A DNA stretch of 64,000 nucleotides from Micrasema longulum (taxonomy: Eukaryota; Arthropoda; Insecta; Trichoptera; Brachycentridae): assembly GCA_022494885.1 (NCBI GenBank), contig JAGVSM010002371.1, forward strand, positions 62,001-126,000. Reading direction: 5' to 3'. How positions within the stretch are numbered: the first letter of the stretch is position 1; each line of letters starts with the position of its first letter. This document shows, piece by piece, positions 54,871 to 64,000 of the stretch. The notes under the pieces are model-generated. The model saw nothing but the letters and a program-made list of their open reading frames with translations, had not been told where the DNA came from and made no database searches. Made by a program: the position numbers and the translations under genes.

Positions 54871-55679
54871 ATGCTTGGATAACAATTTCTATAGAAAATT
54901 AGAAAAAAAATACCATTGAGTATTGGCCGATTAATTAACTCATTTCGTTTACAAATATTCGGCACCATGCCTAAGTCCTAAATTTCAACAGTTTATAAAT
55001 TATATATATCTTTACAACAGAGATATTTTTTAAATTTAAATAAACACTAACAACACGGTTTTGAATTTTGATTAAGATCATAATTATTGGAAGAAATTAC
55101 CGTTTGGCAATCTGTCCGCCAATGAACAAATATATTTATGCACTTTCAAGAATTTAAATAAATAAAAATATTTCCATATAATTTAGGTACTCGTAGATAT
55201 TTACACTACTGTGTATATTTTTAATAGAACGTGGGAAGGAAAAATATTTTATCAAATTCTTTGCATAGTTGGTATTACAAACATTTATTTATATTTTAAT
55301 ACTTTTTAAGTAGTGCGATATTTCACTCCCCTCTAATACATAATTCACTATAATTAGGTAGGTGTAAAAAAATTAATTATTGTTGATTAGTTAATCCAAT
55401 GGACAGCAATGAAAAAATGGGTAGTTTGCATTTATGACAATCAACCTAACTTCATCAAATATTGATGTGCCATGGGTTATTTTTTAACAAATCGTCTTAT
55501 TTTGTATAATATTTATTGTGCTTTGATGTTTTAGTTAATTATTTGTCCAAACTCAGTTGGGACGTCTCAAAAAGTGTAAAATAACTGTGAATAAATAAAT
55601 TAAAACAATCAAGTGAAAATTCTTGATTTTCGAAAAAAATTATGAGCCTCAGAACGCGCGATCACATTATATATTTATA
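54871..55679. other. no gene seen
   Basis: AT-rich, unassigned. Confidence 0.35.
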
Positions 55680-56378
55680 CCATCGGACCCGTCAGACGTT
55701 GCCTGCCCGAATATTGGCTTGCATGCTATTAGCTTGGAAAAATACTTTTATTGATAAGTAGGTACCTAGGTACTTGTTTGTGATTAAATTCCAAAACTAA
55801 AAATTGTTGATATTCAAATATTAAATTTAAGTAAGTACCTAGGTACTTGTTTATGGTTGAATTCCAAAACATAAAATTAATATTTTTTCAAATATGGAAT
55901 TATTTTTGCGAACGTCAAATTCCGGTATTCTCACCAACAGAGGTGTGTACTTATGTAGGAATATGATTTAAATAAAACGTATTGAATCTAATATTATTTT
56001 TGTGTTACCAAAAGCCAGTAAAAATAAATAAATGAATAGAAATTTTAAGGAATTCAAAGAAAAAATCTGATTTAAATCCACAAAAAAACCAATGCTGTTA
56101 GTAAACATTAAAAAACAAACGTTTTTATTACACTAAAAAACAACATCATTCCATTTTTTTTGTAAATGTATTCTCCTTGAATGCAACCCTGGTAGATCGA
56201 TGAATAAAACATTTATGCTCCTTACTTCTATTTTACATACGAGATTGAAGATTTTAATATCTACGAACACGCACAGCACAAATATCTATATTTCTCTGAA
56301 AACCGCTCGTAAATCGGTTAAGCCGTTTAGAAAGAGTGCAGTGACATCACACGTACAGAGGAGTTATATATATATTGA
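55680..56378 (-). mobile_element. full-length non-autonomous Helitron, inverted copy
   Basis: On the minus strand it starts A|TCAATATATATATAACTCC, continues TCTGTACGTGTGATGTCACT, TTCTAAACGGCTTAACCGAT, GCTGTGCGTGTTCGTAGAT and ends with GCAGGCAACGTCTGACGGGT. The terminal CTAG is replaced by ATGG. It aligns end to end with 1538-2191. A 60-bp block with GTACCTAGGTACTTGTTT is present twice (55760-55790, 55830-55860), as it partly is in the 1538 copy. Confidence 0.75.
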
Positions 56379-57059
56379 TATATATATACTATAGTTGGTT
56401 TCACTTCAGTCGCGCATTTTATTGATGTAATAAAAACTTTATTGACTAAACTAAGCACGGCTATTTGTTTTACAGCCGCTCAGCTTCTCAACTCACCCAA
56501 ATTCACCGAAACGGACGTTTCACCTCTAAGCCTGGTGGATCAAACTATTAAGTAAAGATGTCCTCACGTGCACACAACATAACCAAAACAAATAGCTTAT
56601 AAAAATATTTGCAAATGAGGTTACGATAAAATGACTGCATTCTTTAAAACAAACTGATTAGGTACATTATTTACTTCCATTTTAATTAATTAACGCACAT
56701 TACTCTCGTGTGGGTATTTTAGCGTCAACTAGTCTGCGGTGGTGCAAAACGACGATTTTCCAGGCTGTACCTACAATATTGTTTATGCCGTGGTCTACCC
56801 ACACCTCTGTAGTATATTATTGGAGATACGCCAGTTTACCATATTCAACTGCTAACGAAGTGGGCCTATTGTACATGGGAGACTAGCTTAGATATTCAGC
56901 AATCTAAAATCAGTATATCGAGCCATTTATGCACAACACAGTGCCAAACTACACTGTCTCTACCCAAATAGCGCGATGAGTAAAAGGTTTGCTCAGGCGT
57001 AAGGGTTCTATGTTAGATTTTTAATAAAATCACAGTAATGGTGCTTAGCCATTATTTTG
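56379..57059. other. no gene seen
   Basis: A slightly GC-richer stretch at 56720-56990 has no recognised motif. Confidence 0.35.
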
Positions 57060-57190
57060 ATATATATTACAATAAAAATGGAAAACAATTTAATGGAGGG
57101 AAAATGAAATCCAGGTATATACTGGGTTTATGACAATGGTAGCTTTACACACCATCCGTTAAAAACCGATGAAATGTCAGTTTGAACATT
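57060..57190 (-). mobile_element. foldback-family fragment (decayed)
   Basis: GAGGGAAAATGAAATCCAGG, GGGTTTATGACAATGG and AGCTTTACACACCATCCG follow the reversed arm order with many substitutions. Confidence 0.35.
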
Positions 57191-57794
57191 GGCAAAGTGA
57201 AAATGTTAAATATTAATTATTAAACATTACAATGACATTAAAATAAAAATACGGGTTTGAAAAATACATATTTTGGCTCAAAATATATTTTTTGTCTACG
57301 AATAACATTAATGTGGTTAATATTTTAATCCCTCTTAACAGGCTCGATTACCTAAAACTATTGTTACGTATACGATTAATTTCAATAAACATTTCAACCA
57401 TTGCAAGAAGTTAAATCACTTCTTGGGCGGATGAAACAATGTGCAGTGTGCATTTGTGCATATATTATGTTGGGCAAGGATTGTAGTAGATTTATGCCCT
57501 GGTATAATAGGACTCTACTCAGGTATATATTATGTGGTGCATGCAATTTGGTACAGGTTACTATAGTAGATATCTTCCGTGCATTTAAACAACGTTATCG
57601 CTTACCTGTGAGACTATGAATCATTGAATTGATTAAATCATCTTAGAAACATTGTAATTTTCAACGTGCAATATGAGGTTTTTTGTGAATACATATTTTT
57701 AAAGTCTAAGGATCAATGCTAAAAATACTTGTATCAAATAAATTCATTGATCAGGATCAAGATAGTAAATTGTTTGTTTCTTTGGTGTTCTTTT
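57191..57794. other. no gene seen
   Basis: The 72-codon frame at 57401-57619 contains several Cys residues but no motif I can assign. Confidence 0.35.
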
Positions 57795-57905
57795 GCGGGA
57801 CAGAATATCGCATTGAAGGGATCCTAAAGCCCACCATCCACCAGCAGTTGTTGAGTCCTGGGGGACTCTTTGTCAGCTGGAAGGAAAATTAGCAAAAATA
57901 TTCCC
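57795..57905 (-). repeat. dispersed repeat, partner at 7135-7330
   Basis: GCATTGAAGGGATCCTAAAG, CCTGGGGGACTCTTTGTCAG, CTGGAAGGAAAAT and ATATTCCCAAGGAATACAAA reverse-match 7210-7330. Confidence 0.55.
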
Positions 57906-57907
57906 AA

Positions 57908-58106
57908 GGAATACAAACTTCACAAACATCAACAGATGAAAGAATTGAAGGAATATAGATGTTCAAATATAGGCAGAATGGTGAATGTTACACAGTGTGT
58001 AAAGTGGCCACTTAAACCAGCCATTGACAGGTCATAAGCCCTGTAGATGCCTGGACTTCTATATTACCTTATCTTAAATGTTCTTCATCTCTGTTGTAAA
58101 ATGTTA
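57908..58106 (+). mobile_element. foldback-family copy, single arm
   Basis: CTTCACAAACATCAACAGAT, GAAAGAATTGAAGGAATATA, GATGTTCAAATATAGGCAGA, TTACACAGTGTGTAAAGTGG, CATTGACAGGTCATAAGCCC and TTCTTCATCTCTGTTGTAAA are nearly identical to 12412-12599. Confidence 0.75.
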
Positions 58107-58209
58107 ATAAAACATTTAAGTTTGTGAGTGAAAATTCTTGATGGAAGTTCATAGTAATTAATTATAAAAATAAAACACAAGTGAAACTTTTATCTACAAA
58201 TTTGGAATA

Positions 58210-58260
58210 TCCAGTGACCGGTTTCATCGCGTTCGCGACATCTTCGAGACTGGTGTCTTT
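58210..58260 (-). other. possible Penelope-like signature (weak)
   Basis: The minus strand reads TCTCGAAGATGTCGCGAACG, then CGATGAAACCGGTCACTGG, similar in layout to the strings at 12655 and 46180. No domain supports it. Confidence 0.2.
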
Positions 58261-58370
58261 ATTAAGAAATTAAATGTATTTATACAAAACAGAAGTAAGG
58301 ATAGAGAATTCAAAACTATAAAAGAGTAAATTAAATTAAATTATTTTAGTCTTAAGGATCATTAACTAAT

Positions 58371-58497
58371 ACCCGTATGCAGAGACAAACCTTAAGGTGA
58401 GGAAAGTACATTCTATTGTCTTCACCTTCGGGTTTTTCTCTGCATTTGAAATTAGAATGTACTTTCCTCACCTTAAGTTTTGTCTCTGCATACGGGT
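58371..58497. mobile_element. 127-bp palindromic MITE, copy 1
   Basis: The 45-nt left arm (ACCCGTATGCAGAGACAAAC, continuing CTTAAGGTGAGGAAAGTACA, TTCTA) and right arm 58453-58497 are inverted with one mismatch. The 37-nt centre carries CTTCACCTTCGGGTTTTTC. AT flanks the ACCC at both outer ends. Confidence 0.9.
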
Positions 58498-58587
58498 ATA
58501 AGTGTTTCAGGTTAACTAATCAGTTGATATTATGATATCTCTTATAAGTTTAAGTATTGTATATATATTATTTTTAATTGCCCCATC

Positions 58588-58714
58588 CATCGTAATCAGA
58601 GACAAAACTTAAGGTAAGGAAAGTACATTCTAATTTCAAATGCAGAGAATAACCCGAAGGTGAAGACAATAGAATGTACTTTCCTCACCTTAAGGTTTGT
58701 CTCTGCATACGGGT
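58588..58714. mobile_element. 127-bp palindromic MITE, copy 2, inverted relative to copy 1
   Basis: Its centre reads TTTCAAATGCAGAGAATAAC, CCGAAGGTGAAGACAATAG, the reverse complement of copy 1's centre, so the pair is head-to-head with a 90-bp spacer. The outer left end is decayed (CCATCGTAATCAGAG), but the right end is intact (CTCTGCATACGGGT). Confidence 0.9.
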
Positions 58715-59087
58715 ATAAGTTTGATTTCTTTCAATTATGATTTAGGGTAAAAAAGGAAATTATAAAGATAATTCAAATTTTGCCAATTATTTGATAGAAC
58801 ATAAACATTCCTTTGATTTAAAAAACAATGTAAAAATAATTCATATTGCATCTTAAAGCCATAAACTTGACAAACAGGAAGTTCTCAAAATTAATAGATT
58901 CAAAAATAAACCCGACGTAGAATTACTTAATGAACAGCTAACACACGTGTATTCCCATTGTAATAATTTTACTTATGGCTTTTTACCCATATAAATTTAA
59001 AAAAATACACATCTATTTTAAATAATTAATGGAGGTATGAAAAACATTTTTTATAGATAAGTTCATATACATATGCGTGCAAATGCG

Positions 59088-59105
59088 CATGCGTGCGCAC
59101 GCATG
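59088..59105. repeat. perfect 18-bp palindrome, alternating purine-pyrimidine
   Basis: CATGCGTGCGCACGCATG is self-complementary. Flanking ATGCGCATG strings extend the alternating character. Confidence 0.85.
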
Positions 59106-59139
59106 TATAATTATACACACACATATAAAATTGAATTTT

Positions 59140-59205
59140 GTGACTTTTGCAATGCAGTACCCTATGCACCACTAGGTGCATGAATTTAAAAGATTTGGAA
59201 TCAAT
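59140..59205 (+). mobile_element. SINE lineage T tail fragment
   Basis: TTTTGCAATGCAGTACCCTA, then TGCACCACTAGGTGCATG, matches the diagnostic tail block of lineage T. Confidence 0.5.
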
Positions 59206-60649
59206 TCCGGTGGCGAAAGGGTTCGTTATAAAGTATTTAACACATGACTTATAAAATATGTATCTACTCTAAATGTTGCACGTCAATTGTTGAAATACTT
59301 AGTCAATTAAATACGACGCCGACGGTGTATTTAACAAGAAGGCCTTGACATTATCGATTTTTTGACGCAATTCAAGTGCGAAAACCAATTAATATTGTTA
59401 CCTGTGTTATATATTGATATCGCGCATTTTGTCGTGAGAGGGACTTTGTTTTGAACTGTTTATTTATATATTATACATAATACTACGTAGTACCTATCTG
59501 TATTACAGATAATCGAATTTATATGCGCGCATTCTCCTAATGGCGGGCTAGAATCGTGTGGTTAAATCACGACTAGATTTTTTATAAGTTGAATGACACG
59601 GTGCTACCCGCTAACATGGAGGCATAAGCCAGCGATAATTGATATGATCAATCGATTGATTGATAAATTGACACTGATCAATACAAAATAGATATTTTCT
59701 AGTTAAGCTCGAGTCGGGAGCTTCTTACTGCATAAACAACATATTTTCATTACATAAAACAACCTATCAACCATCACGCTTTTAATTTTATTATTATTTA
59801 TCTTTTTAACACGGATAAATTTGGTAGTTGCACAAATCCAAAATAAATAATGTTGAAAATACATAAAATACTTCATAGACTTTTAAAAATGTTTAAAAAA
59901 AACGTTATATTTCCCTATTATTTCATGTGTACTCATTCTAAAAACGCAATGCTTGATATATTTATGAGCTGTAAAATACGGACTATGGCAAAACAGATAT
60001 AAAAGAAACAAGTAAAAACTCGGAATGAAAAAACGGAAGAAAAAATTTACATATTTTAAATTTTCCAGAACGGCACGCTTAGTGTTGATTGAATTTAATT
60101 CAATGATCATCGGAGTGGAAAGTATACTTTTTAAATTAGCAGAAAATATCAACTACAGGTACAGATTGCGTTTCAATATACTTATAATTGAAAACGTCTT
60201 TTTTTTCTAAGTGAAACTGCGTTTTAATTATAAATAGTAAGTAACACAACGTTTTTGTTATAAAAACTAAGTCTTAAAACAGTTATCAAACCTACCTAAC
60301 CCATTCATTCTGGAAGTTCATTCCAATATGAATAAATTTGAGATTTATTTACTAACTTTATATGAAATAACAGCGAGTTCTTTTTTAATTGCCGATATCC
60401 TTTATTTTTCTGCGTATTTTGGTAGTCGGCATTACGCAGAAACGTTGTTTTTTCTTTTTGTTTGACAGCTGGCTTATAGCTGGTTTGTTTAATTTCTAGC
60501 AAATTTCTGTCATTCTTAAAAATTATATTTTAGGGATGTTTTAAATGTATTTCAATAAAATTAAACTCGTCTGATTGAATATACATCTATCAGCTTTAGG
60601 GAAAGTGTTTACTTAAAATACTTCAAATAAATTCTTAAGTCTCTTTGAA
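59206..60649. other. no gene seen
   Basis: Unassigned. The minus-strand 65-codon frame at 60305-60502 ends SQIYSYWNELPE and is basic, but I cannot tie it to a family. Confidence 0.35.
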
Positions 60650-60770
60650 TCGGGTTGTGGTCCCGTGGCTAGTGTCTCGGACTCATGGCTCAAGTGTCCG
60701 TGGTTCGAATCCCACTCTACCCCAACTTGATTCCCATTTTCTTTTTATTTAAAAAAATAAAAATAAAAAA
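60650..60770 (+). mobile_element. tRNA-derived SINE, lineage G, short
   Basis: TCGGGTTGTGGTCCCGTGGC, TAGTGTCTCGGACTCATGGC, GTCCGTGGTTCGAATCCCAC (intact B box) and TCTACCCCAACTTGATTCCC lead directly into an A-rich tail; the usual body is missing. Confidence 0.7.
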
Positions 60771-61228
60771 GTATAAAGGGAAAAAATATATGTAAAAAGT
60801 TCTAAAAAAGAAAATTATTTATTGACGACTTATTTTGTATAAGAAATATTTTTCGAACGCACTTGTCAATGTCAAATGCCAAATATTATTATATTATATT
60901 ATGTGTAATGTTGAATTAAATATATTAAAAAGCATGCATGTGGAATTATATCGACAAATATATACAAACCGTGTGTTTTTTAAGTATTTTTAAAATATTT
61001 TTTTTATTTTTTATGATTCCCAAACAATAAACGATACAATCGACATTGGTATAATAATTACAATATGTTATGTTAAAATATTCTTCATAAATCATGTTCA
61101 CACAACATGCACAAATTAGTTTAAAAAAAAGTTTACAATAATTTTTAAAATAGACAAACCTAATTAAATTATATGAACATTATGAAACTAATTACAATAA
61201 ATTATACTAACAAATTATTTTATTTAAC

Positions 61229-61505
61229 ATATAAGGACCTATTTGATTTTATAAATTCCGTTACAGTTCTCCTATAATTATTGAATGTATCGAAAGATAT
61301 CAATATCAGCATTACTTTTAACATAATTATATAATCTTATCATATGTAAAAATGCAGAAGGTTGGAAGATTGTACTGTACGATCTTAATCGCAGACTAGG
61401 AACATTTTCTAAACAAAATGCAGAGTCAATATAACAATTAATTATCTTGTTAAGATTCATCAAGTCTACAATCTGTCTTCTAACTTCCAACTTTGATTAA
61501 TTATA
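61229..61505 (-). pseudogene. Jockey-type protein, extreme C-terminus
   Basis: The minus strand reads INQSLEVRRQIVDLMNLNKI, INCYIDSAFCLENV, SLRLRSYSTIFQPSAFLHMI and RLYNYVKSNADIDIF. After a frameshift, DTFNNYRRTVTEFIKSNRSL, YVK, stop. The order SLExRR, a 'K(I)INxxIDS' block and 'DIDIFxxxxxxFRR' is the typical Jockey C-terminal end. Only one frameshift is needed. Confidence 0.7.
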
Positions 61506-61624
61506 ATATATTTGTTAAATAACCTTGCATGAAATATTATTTTGATTCCTTCAGTACATGCAGAATAAGTAATATTCACAGGAATTAATTCAGATCGGGG
61601 CGATCACAATGGAAACTTGACCGT

Positions 61625-62010
61625 ATCTTAAATTCTATTTATTTATTTATTTGATTTATTTATGTATTTCACAGTTTTAAAATGTACAGAGTTTCTTTGT
61701 TTCAGGTCCCGACTAGCTAGGAAATTCCTGTGTTTAGGAAGGACCTTATTTTTTACTTGTGTTTTTTTATTGCATTAAATGATGCTTAATAATTTCAACG
61801 AATAATAATAACACTAGAAAAAATCAATATAAATATAAATTAGAAAACATGCAGGTAATTATAATAAAAATTGAATCATAAAAATAAACTAGAAAATATG
61901 CCATTAATAGTAGAGAAATGAGACATAATTATTATAAATTAGAAAACATACCGATAATAATAAAAATTGAAGCATAAATACACATTATAAAATATAACAT
62001 TAGTAATAAA
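61625..62010 (-). mobile_element. LINE 3' untranslated tail with internal short tandem repeats, inverted copy
   Basis: The reverse complement of 5025-5390: ACAGTTTTAAAATGTACAGA, CAGGTCCCGACTAGCTAGGA, AATTCCTGTGTTTAGGAAGG, ATTAAATGATGCTTAATAAT, then tandem units with TTAGAAAACATGCAGGTAAT and AATAAAAATTGAA. The end is TTTATTTATTTATTTGATTT. It lies just downstream (minus sense) of the RTE-like piece at 62085. Confidence 0.65.
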
Positions 62011-62084
62011 GAAATTAAACAAAAATATATATCTCTATAAAGTAAAATCTCATTTTATGCACGAAAATGTATTTATTTATTATT

Positions 62085-62310
62085 CCAAGTCGGTCCCTCA
62101 ATGCTGAGGATCGTGATCACCATGAACACTTCTGATAAGTCTGTTCCACTCCAGTCTGTCCTCAGCCCGACGTACTGACCGACGCAGCGCCAGGCGTCAG
62201 CCGGATTTCCAGACATATTGTAATTTTCTAAAGTATTTCTGATCATGGTGGTTTTCTTGGCAAAATAGTGCAGTAGTTTGCCATCGCTTTCTGCACCGCA
62301 GTGGACCTTT
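62085..62310 (-). pseudogene. RTE-like LINE C-terminal relic
   Basis: The minus strand contains RRSVRRAEDRLEWNRLIRSV, then HGDHDPQH and a stop, resembling the 'R.AEDR..W..L(I/V)..V' end of RTE-type proteins. Upstream, CRKRWQTTALFCQENHH is readable. It is GC-rich compared with its flanks. Confidence 0.5.
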
Positions 62311-63109
62311 CTGTTTTATTTATAGGATTCATTTATTTAAAACATGTTTAATTTCAGGTGAATCACGCGGATAATTATTTTTTATACAAATGTACACATT
62401 TTTATTCGAAAAAATCGATTTTACTTTATACATAATTAAAAGTAACTGTTAACATCTCATTGTAATACGAGCCCAGAAAAAGTAAACATGAATAAAACAA
62501 TCCTAATAAAGTAGACTTGAATTTTGTGTACAAATATTTAATCGTACATTATAGGTAAAAATACACTTTCACGTACTTCGAATGCAAACTTATTTGCTCA
62601 AATCAAATACTAGAATCACCCATAAATATTTTTTAATCCAAAGCTTATACTCCTATAATTTATTATACTCTTACAATAAATACACGGTTTAATTCAATTA
62701 AAACAATGTTATTCAATTCAATTCAACTCAATTCATTTATTTAAAAATAACGTTTACAAAACAAACATACATTTAATACGTACATATTATAAAAAAAATA
62801 AAAAATACATGAAAGAGATTCATTAAAAAATTATCAAACTTTTAAAACTAAAATGAAAAAACATTTAAGACTCACCCCTTCCTAGACTCCATACCAAAGA
62901 ATGTTTATTTTTTATTTTTAATTTACCTTGTTTATTTTTAATTTTAATTTTAATTTACTTTGTTTTAATTTACTTTGTTTATAAAAAAAAAAAAAAAAAT
63001 GTGAAACGAACTCCCTCTCTAAACACAATTATCTACTTTATTAGAGAGGTAGAAACGTTATATATAAGATGTTCTGTATATTTACCTATTTTGTATTTCA
63101 TAAATGTAT
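62311..63109. other. no gene; (ATTCA)n
   Basis: An ATTCA-type microsatellite lies at 62704-62738, next to TTTAAAAATAACGTTTACAA, probably the end of a minus-strand LINE. A TTTTAATTTACTTTGTTTA-type short repeat lies at 62925-62985. Confidence 0.4.
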
Positions 63110-63720
63110 TTTGTAAAAAAAAAAATATTCAATAAAAAAAAAATTAAAAAAATGTCCAAGTAGTAGGAGAATTCTGCTCTGGAAAACCCCTTCGGATACA
63201 TGGAACAGATCAATATCCAGAGCGATATTGTTCAGCATAGCGGTAGATCTTCCAACAGGCATAACCATCGGCAGGTTGGTCGTGTATATCGGAATATGAA
63301 ACAATCAATGCTCATCATATTCTTAGGATTATCGACAATACCGCGCAACAATCGATAAAAATGTGTAGTCAAATACACATCCCTTCTAGTCTCTAAACTG
63401 TTGTAGCCAAGCATACCCTGGAGAAACTCGGTCGGATAGAGCCAAAGATAATACCCGCACTCTCTAATGTAGAGATATCTCAGAAACTTCTTTTGGATTT
63501 TCTCTATCATAAGAGAGTACTTCAGTTCATGTGGCCCCGGAATCATCGAGTCTACTTCGCACCAAGGAGTTGTAAAGAGTTCTCAGTACGCGGGTATTTT
63601 CAAAAACCCTGGCAGTACGCAGAACGAATCCCAACATCTTCAATGCATTACCATTGATTGTCTATATGTGTTCATGAAATGTCAGGGTACTCACAAATCT
63701 TACGCTTTCTAATCCTTAAC
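63110..63720 (-). pseudogene. Jockey-type LINE, C-terminal relic
   Basis: The minus strand reads TINGNALKMLGFVLRTARVF, ENTRVLRTLYNSLVRSRLD, then a frameshift, KYSLMIEKIQKKFLRYLYIR, YLWLYPTEFLQGMLGYNSLE, TRRDVYLTTHFYRLLRGIVD, and after another shift VGRSTAMLNNIALDIDLFHV, SEGVFQSRIL. These match Jockey-clade blocks (ALKMLGFxLR, QKKFLRYL, GMLGYNSLExRR, DIDLFxxxxxxF). An A-rich 3' end lies at 63113-63150. Stops and at least two frameshifts make it inactive. Confidence 0.8.
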
Positions 63721-64000
63721 ATTTATTTATAACATTATGTACATAATAAAAACATCTGTTACTTTTGGAGCAAGTGGCATTAAATTTTTCAAGTGTTTAT
63801 TCTAAACGTCACTGAAAAAATATATAATGAAGTTTTCAAGTTTTTTCAAAGTATTTACCATAATTTGTAGTAAACATCTTCGTACCGAGTATTTTGCCTA
63901 GTCGCTGCCGTCATATTGTCTAGACAACAGAAATAAATAAGTGATTTCATATGCTAGTCACATAAGACAGTTCCATTTACATTTATATTAGATTCAACAT
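63721..64000. other. no gene seen
   Basis: AT-rich sequence up to the window edge with no recognised feature. Confidence 0.35.

Noticed and set aside
60305..60502. RT-related C-terminus
   Set aside because: The ending YWNELPE looked suggestive, but no other conserved block could be found in any frame.

Overview
The window looks like nuclear DNA of a moth or butterfly (Lepidoptera). It is strongly AT-rich, has no operon-like coding, and carries repeats typical of that order: short non-autonomous Helitrons with a Lepidoptera-style 3' end, several tRNA-derived SINE lineages, and many 5'-truncated non-LTR retrotransposons (Jockey-, RTE-, CR1/L2- and R1-like) ending in A-rich microsatellite tails. 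I inferred the order from these repeats; no host gene confirms it. I found no convincing host protein-coding gene, no rRNA, no functional tRNA gene and no CRISPR array. The window reads as intergenic or intronic DNA built from decayed mobile elements. Layout. 1-5.4 kb: a two-unit tandem duplication, one complete Helitron, two SINEs and a LINE 3' tail. 6-11.3 kb: an R1-clade fragment with its CCHC knuckle, a small MITE, SINEs, an RTE-like relic, a Helitron 3' half and a CR1/L2 3' end. 11.8-15.5 kb: two units of a foldback family, then the best reverse-transcriptase relic in the window (Jockey type, minus strand, 268 codons open) and SINEs. 16.9-23.8 kb: RTE core and 3' fragments, two dispersed repeats and a plus-strand LINE relic. 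23.8-33 kb: foldback copy, SINEs (one nested in another), RTE relics and a LINE 3' UTR carrying a minisatellite. 34-38.3 kb: a TIR MITE, a 269-bp near-perfect hairpin, a LINE relic, and a CR1/L2 C-terminal reading frame abutting a foldback MITE. 38.7-50.4 kb: Jockey relics, two related RTE-like pseudogenes, a GC-richer leader- or exon-like stretch, and three copies of one TIR MITE family, one split by a SINE. 51-64 kb: SINEs, the second copy of an 0.7-kb dispersed repeat, an inverted full-length Helitron, two head-to-head palindromic elements and three more LINE relics. Nothing here forms a pathway. Autonomous LINEs would have supplied the enzymes that moved the SINEs, and absent transposases would have moved the MITEs and Helitrons. 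The visible reverse-transcriptase relics are 5'-truncated, stopped or frameshifted. The most notable structures are the long hairpins (34559-34827 and the 58371-58714 pair), the foldback family and the 0.7-kb repeat pair at about 20 kb and 53 kb. Dispersed-repeat boundaries were set by eye from copies within this window and are approximate unless terminal repeats are described.
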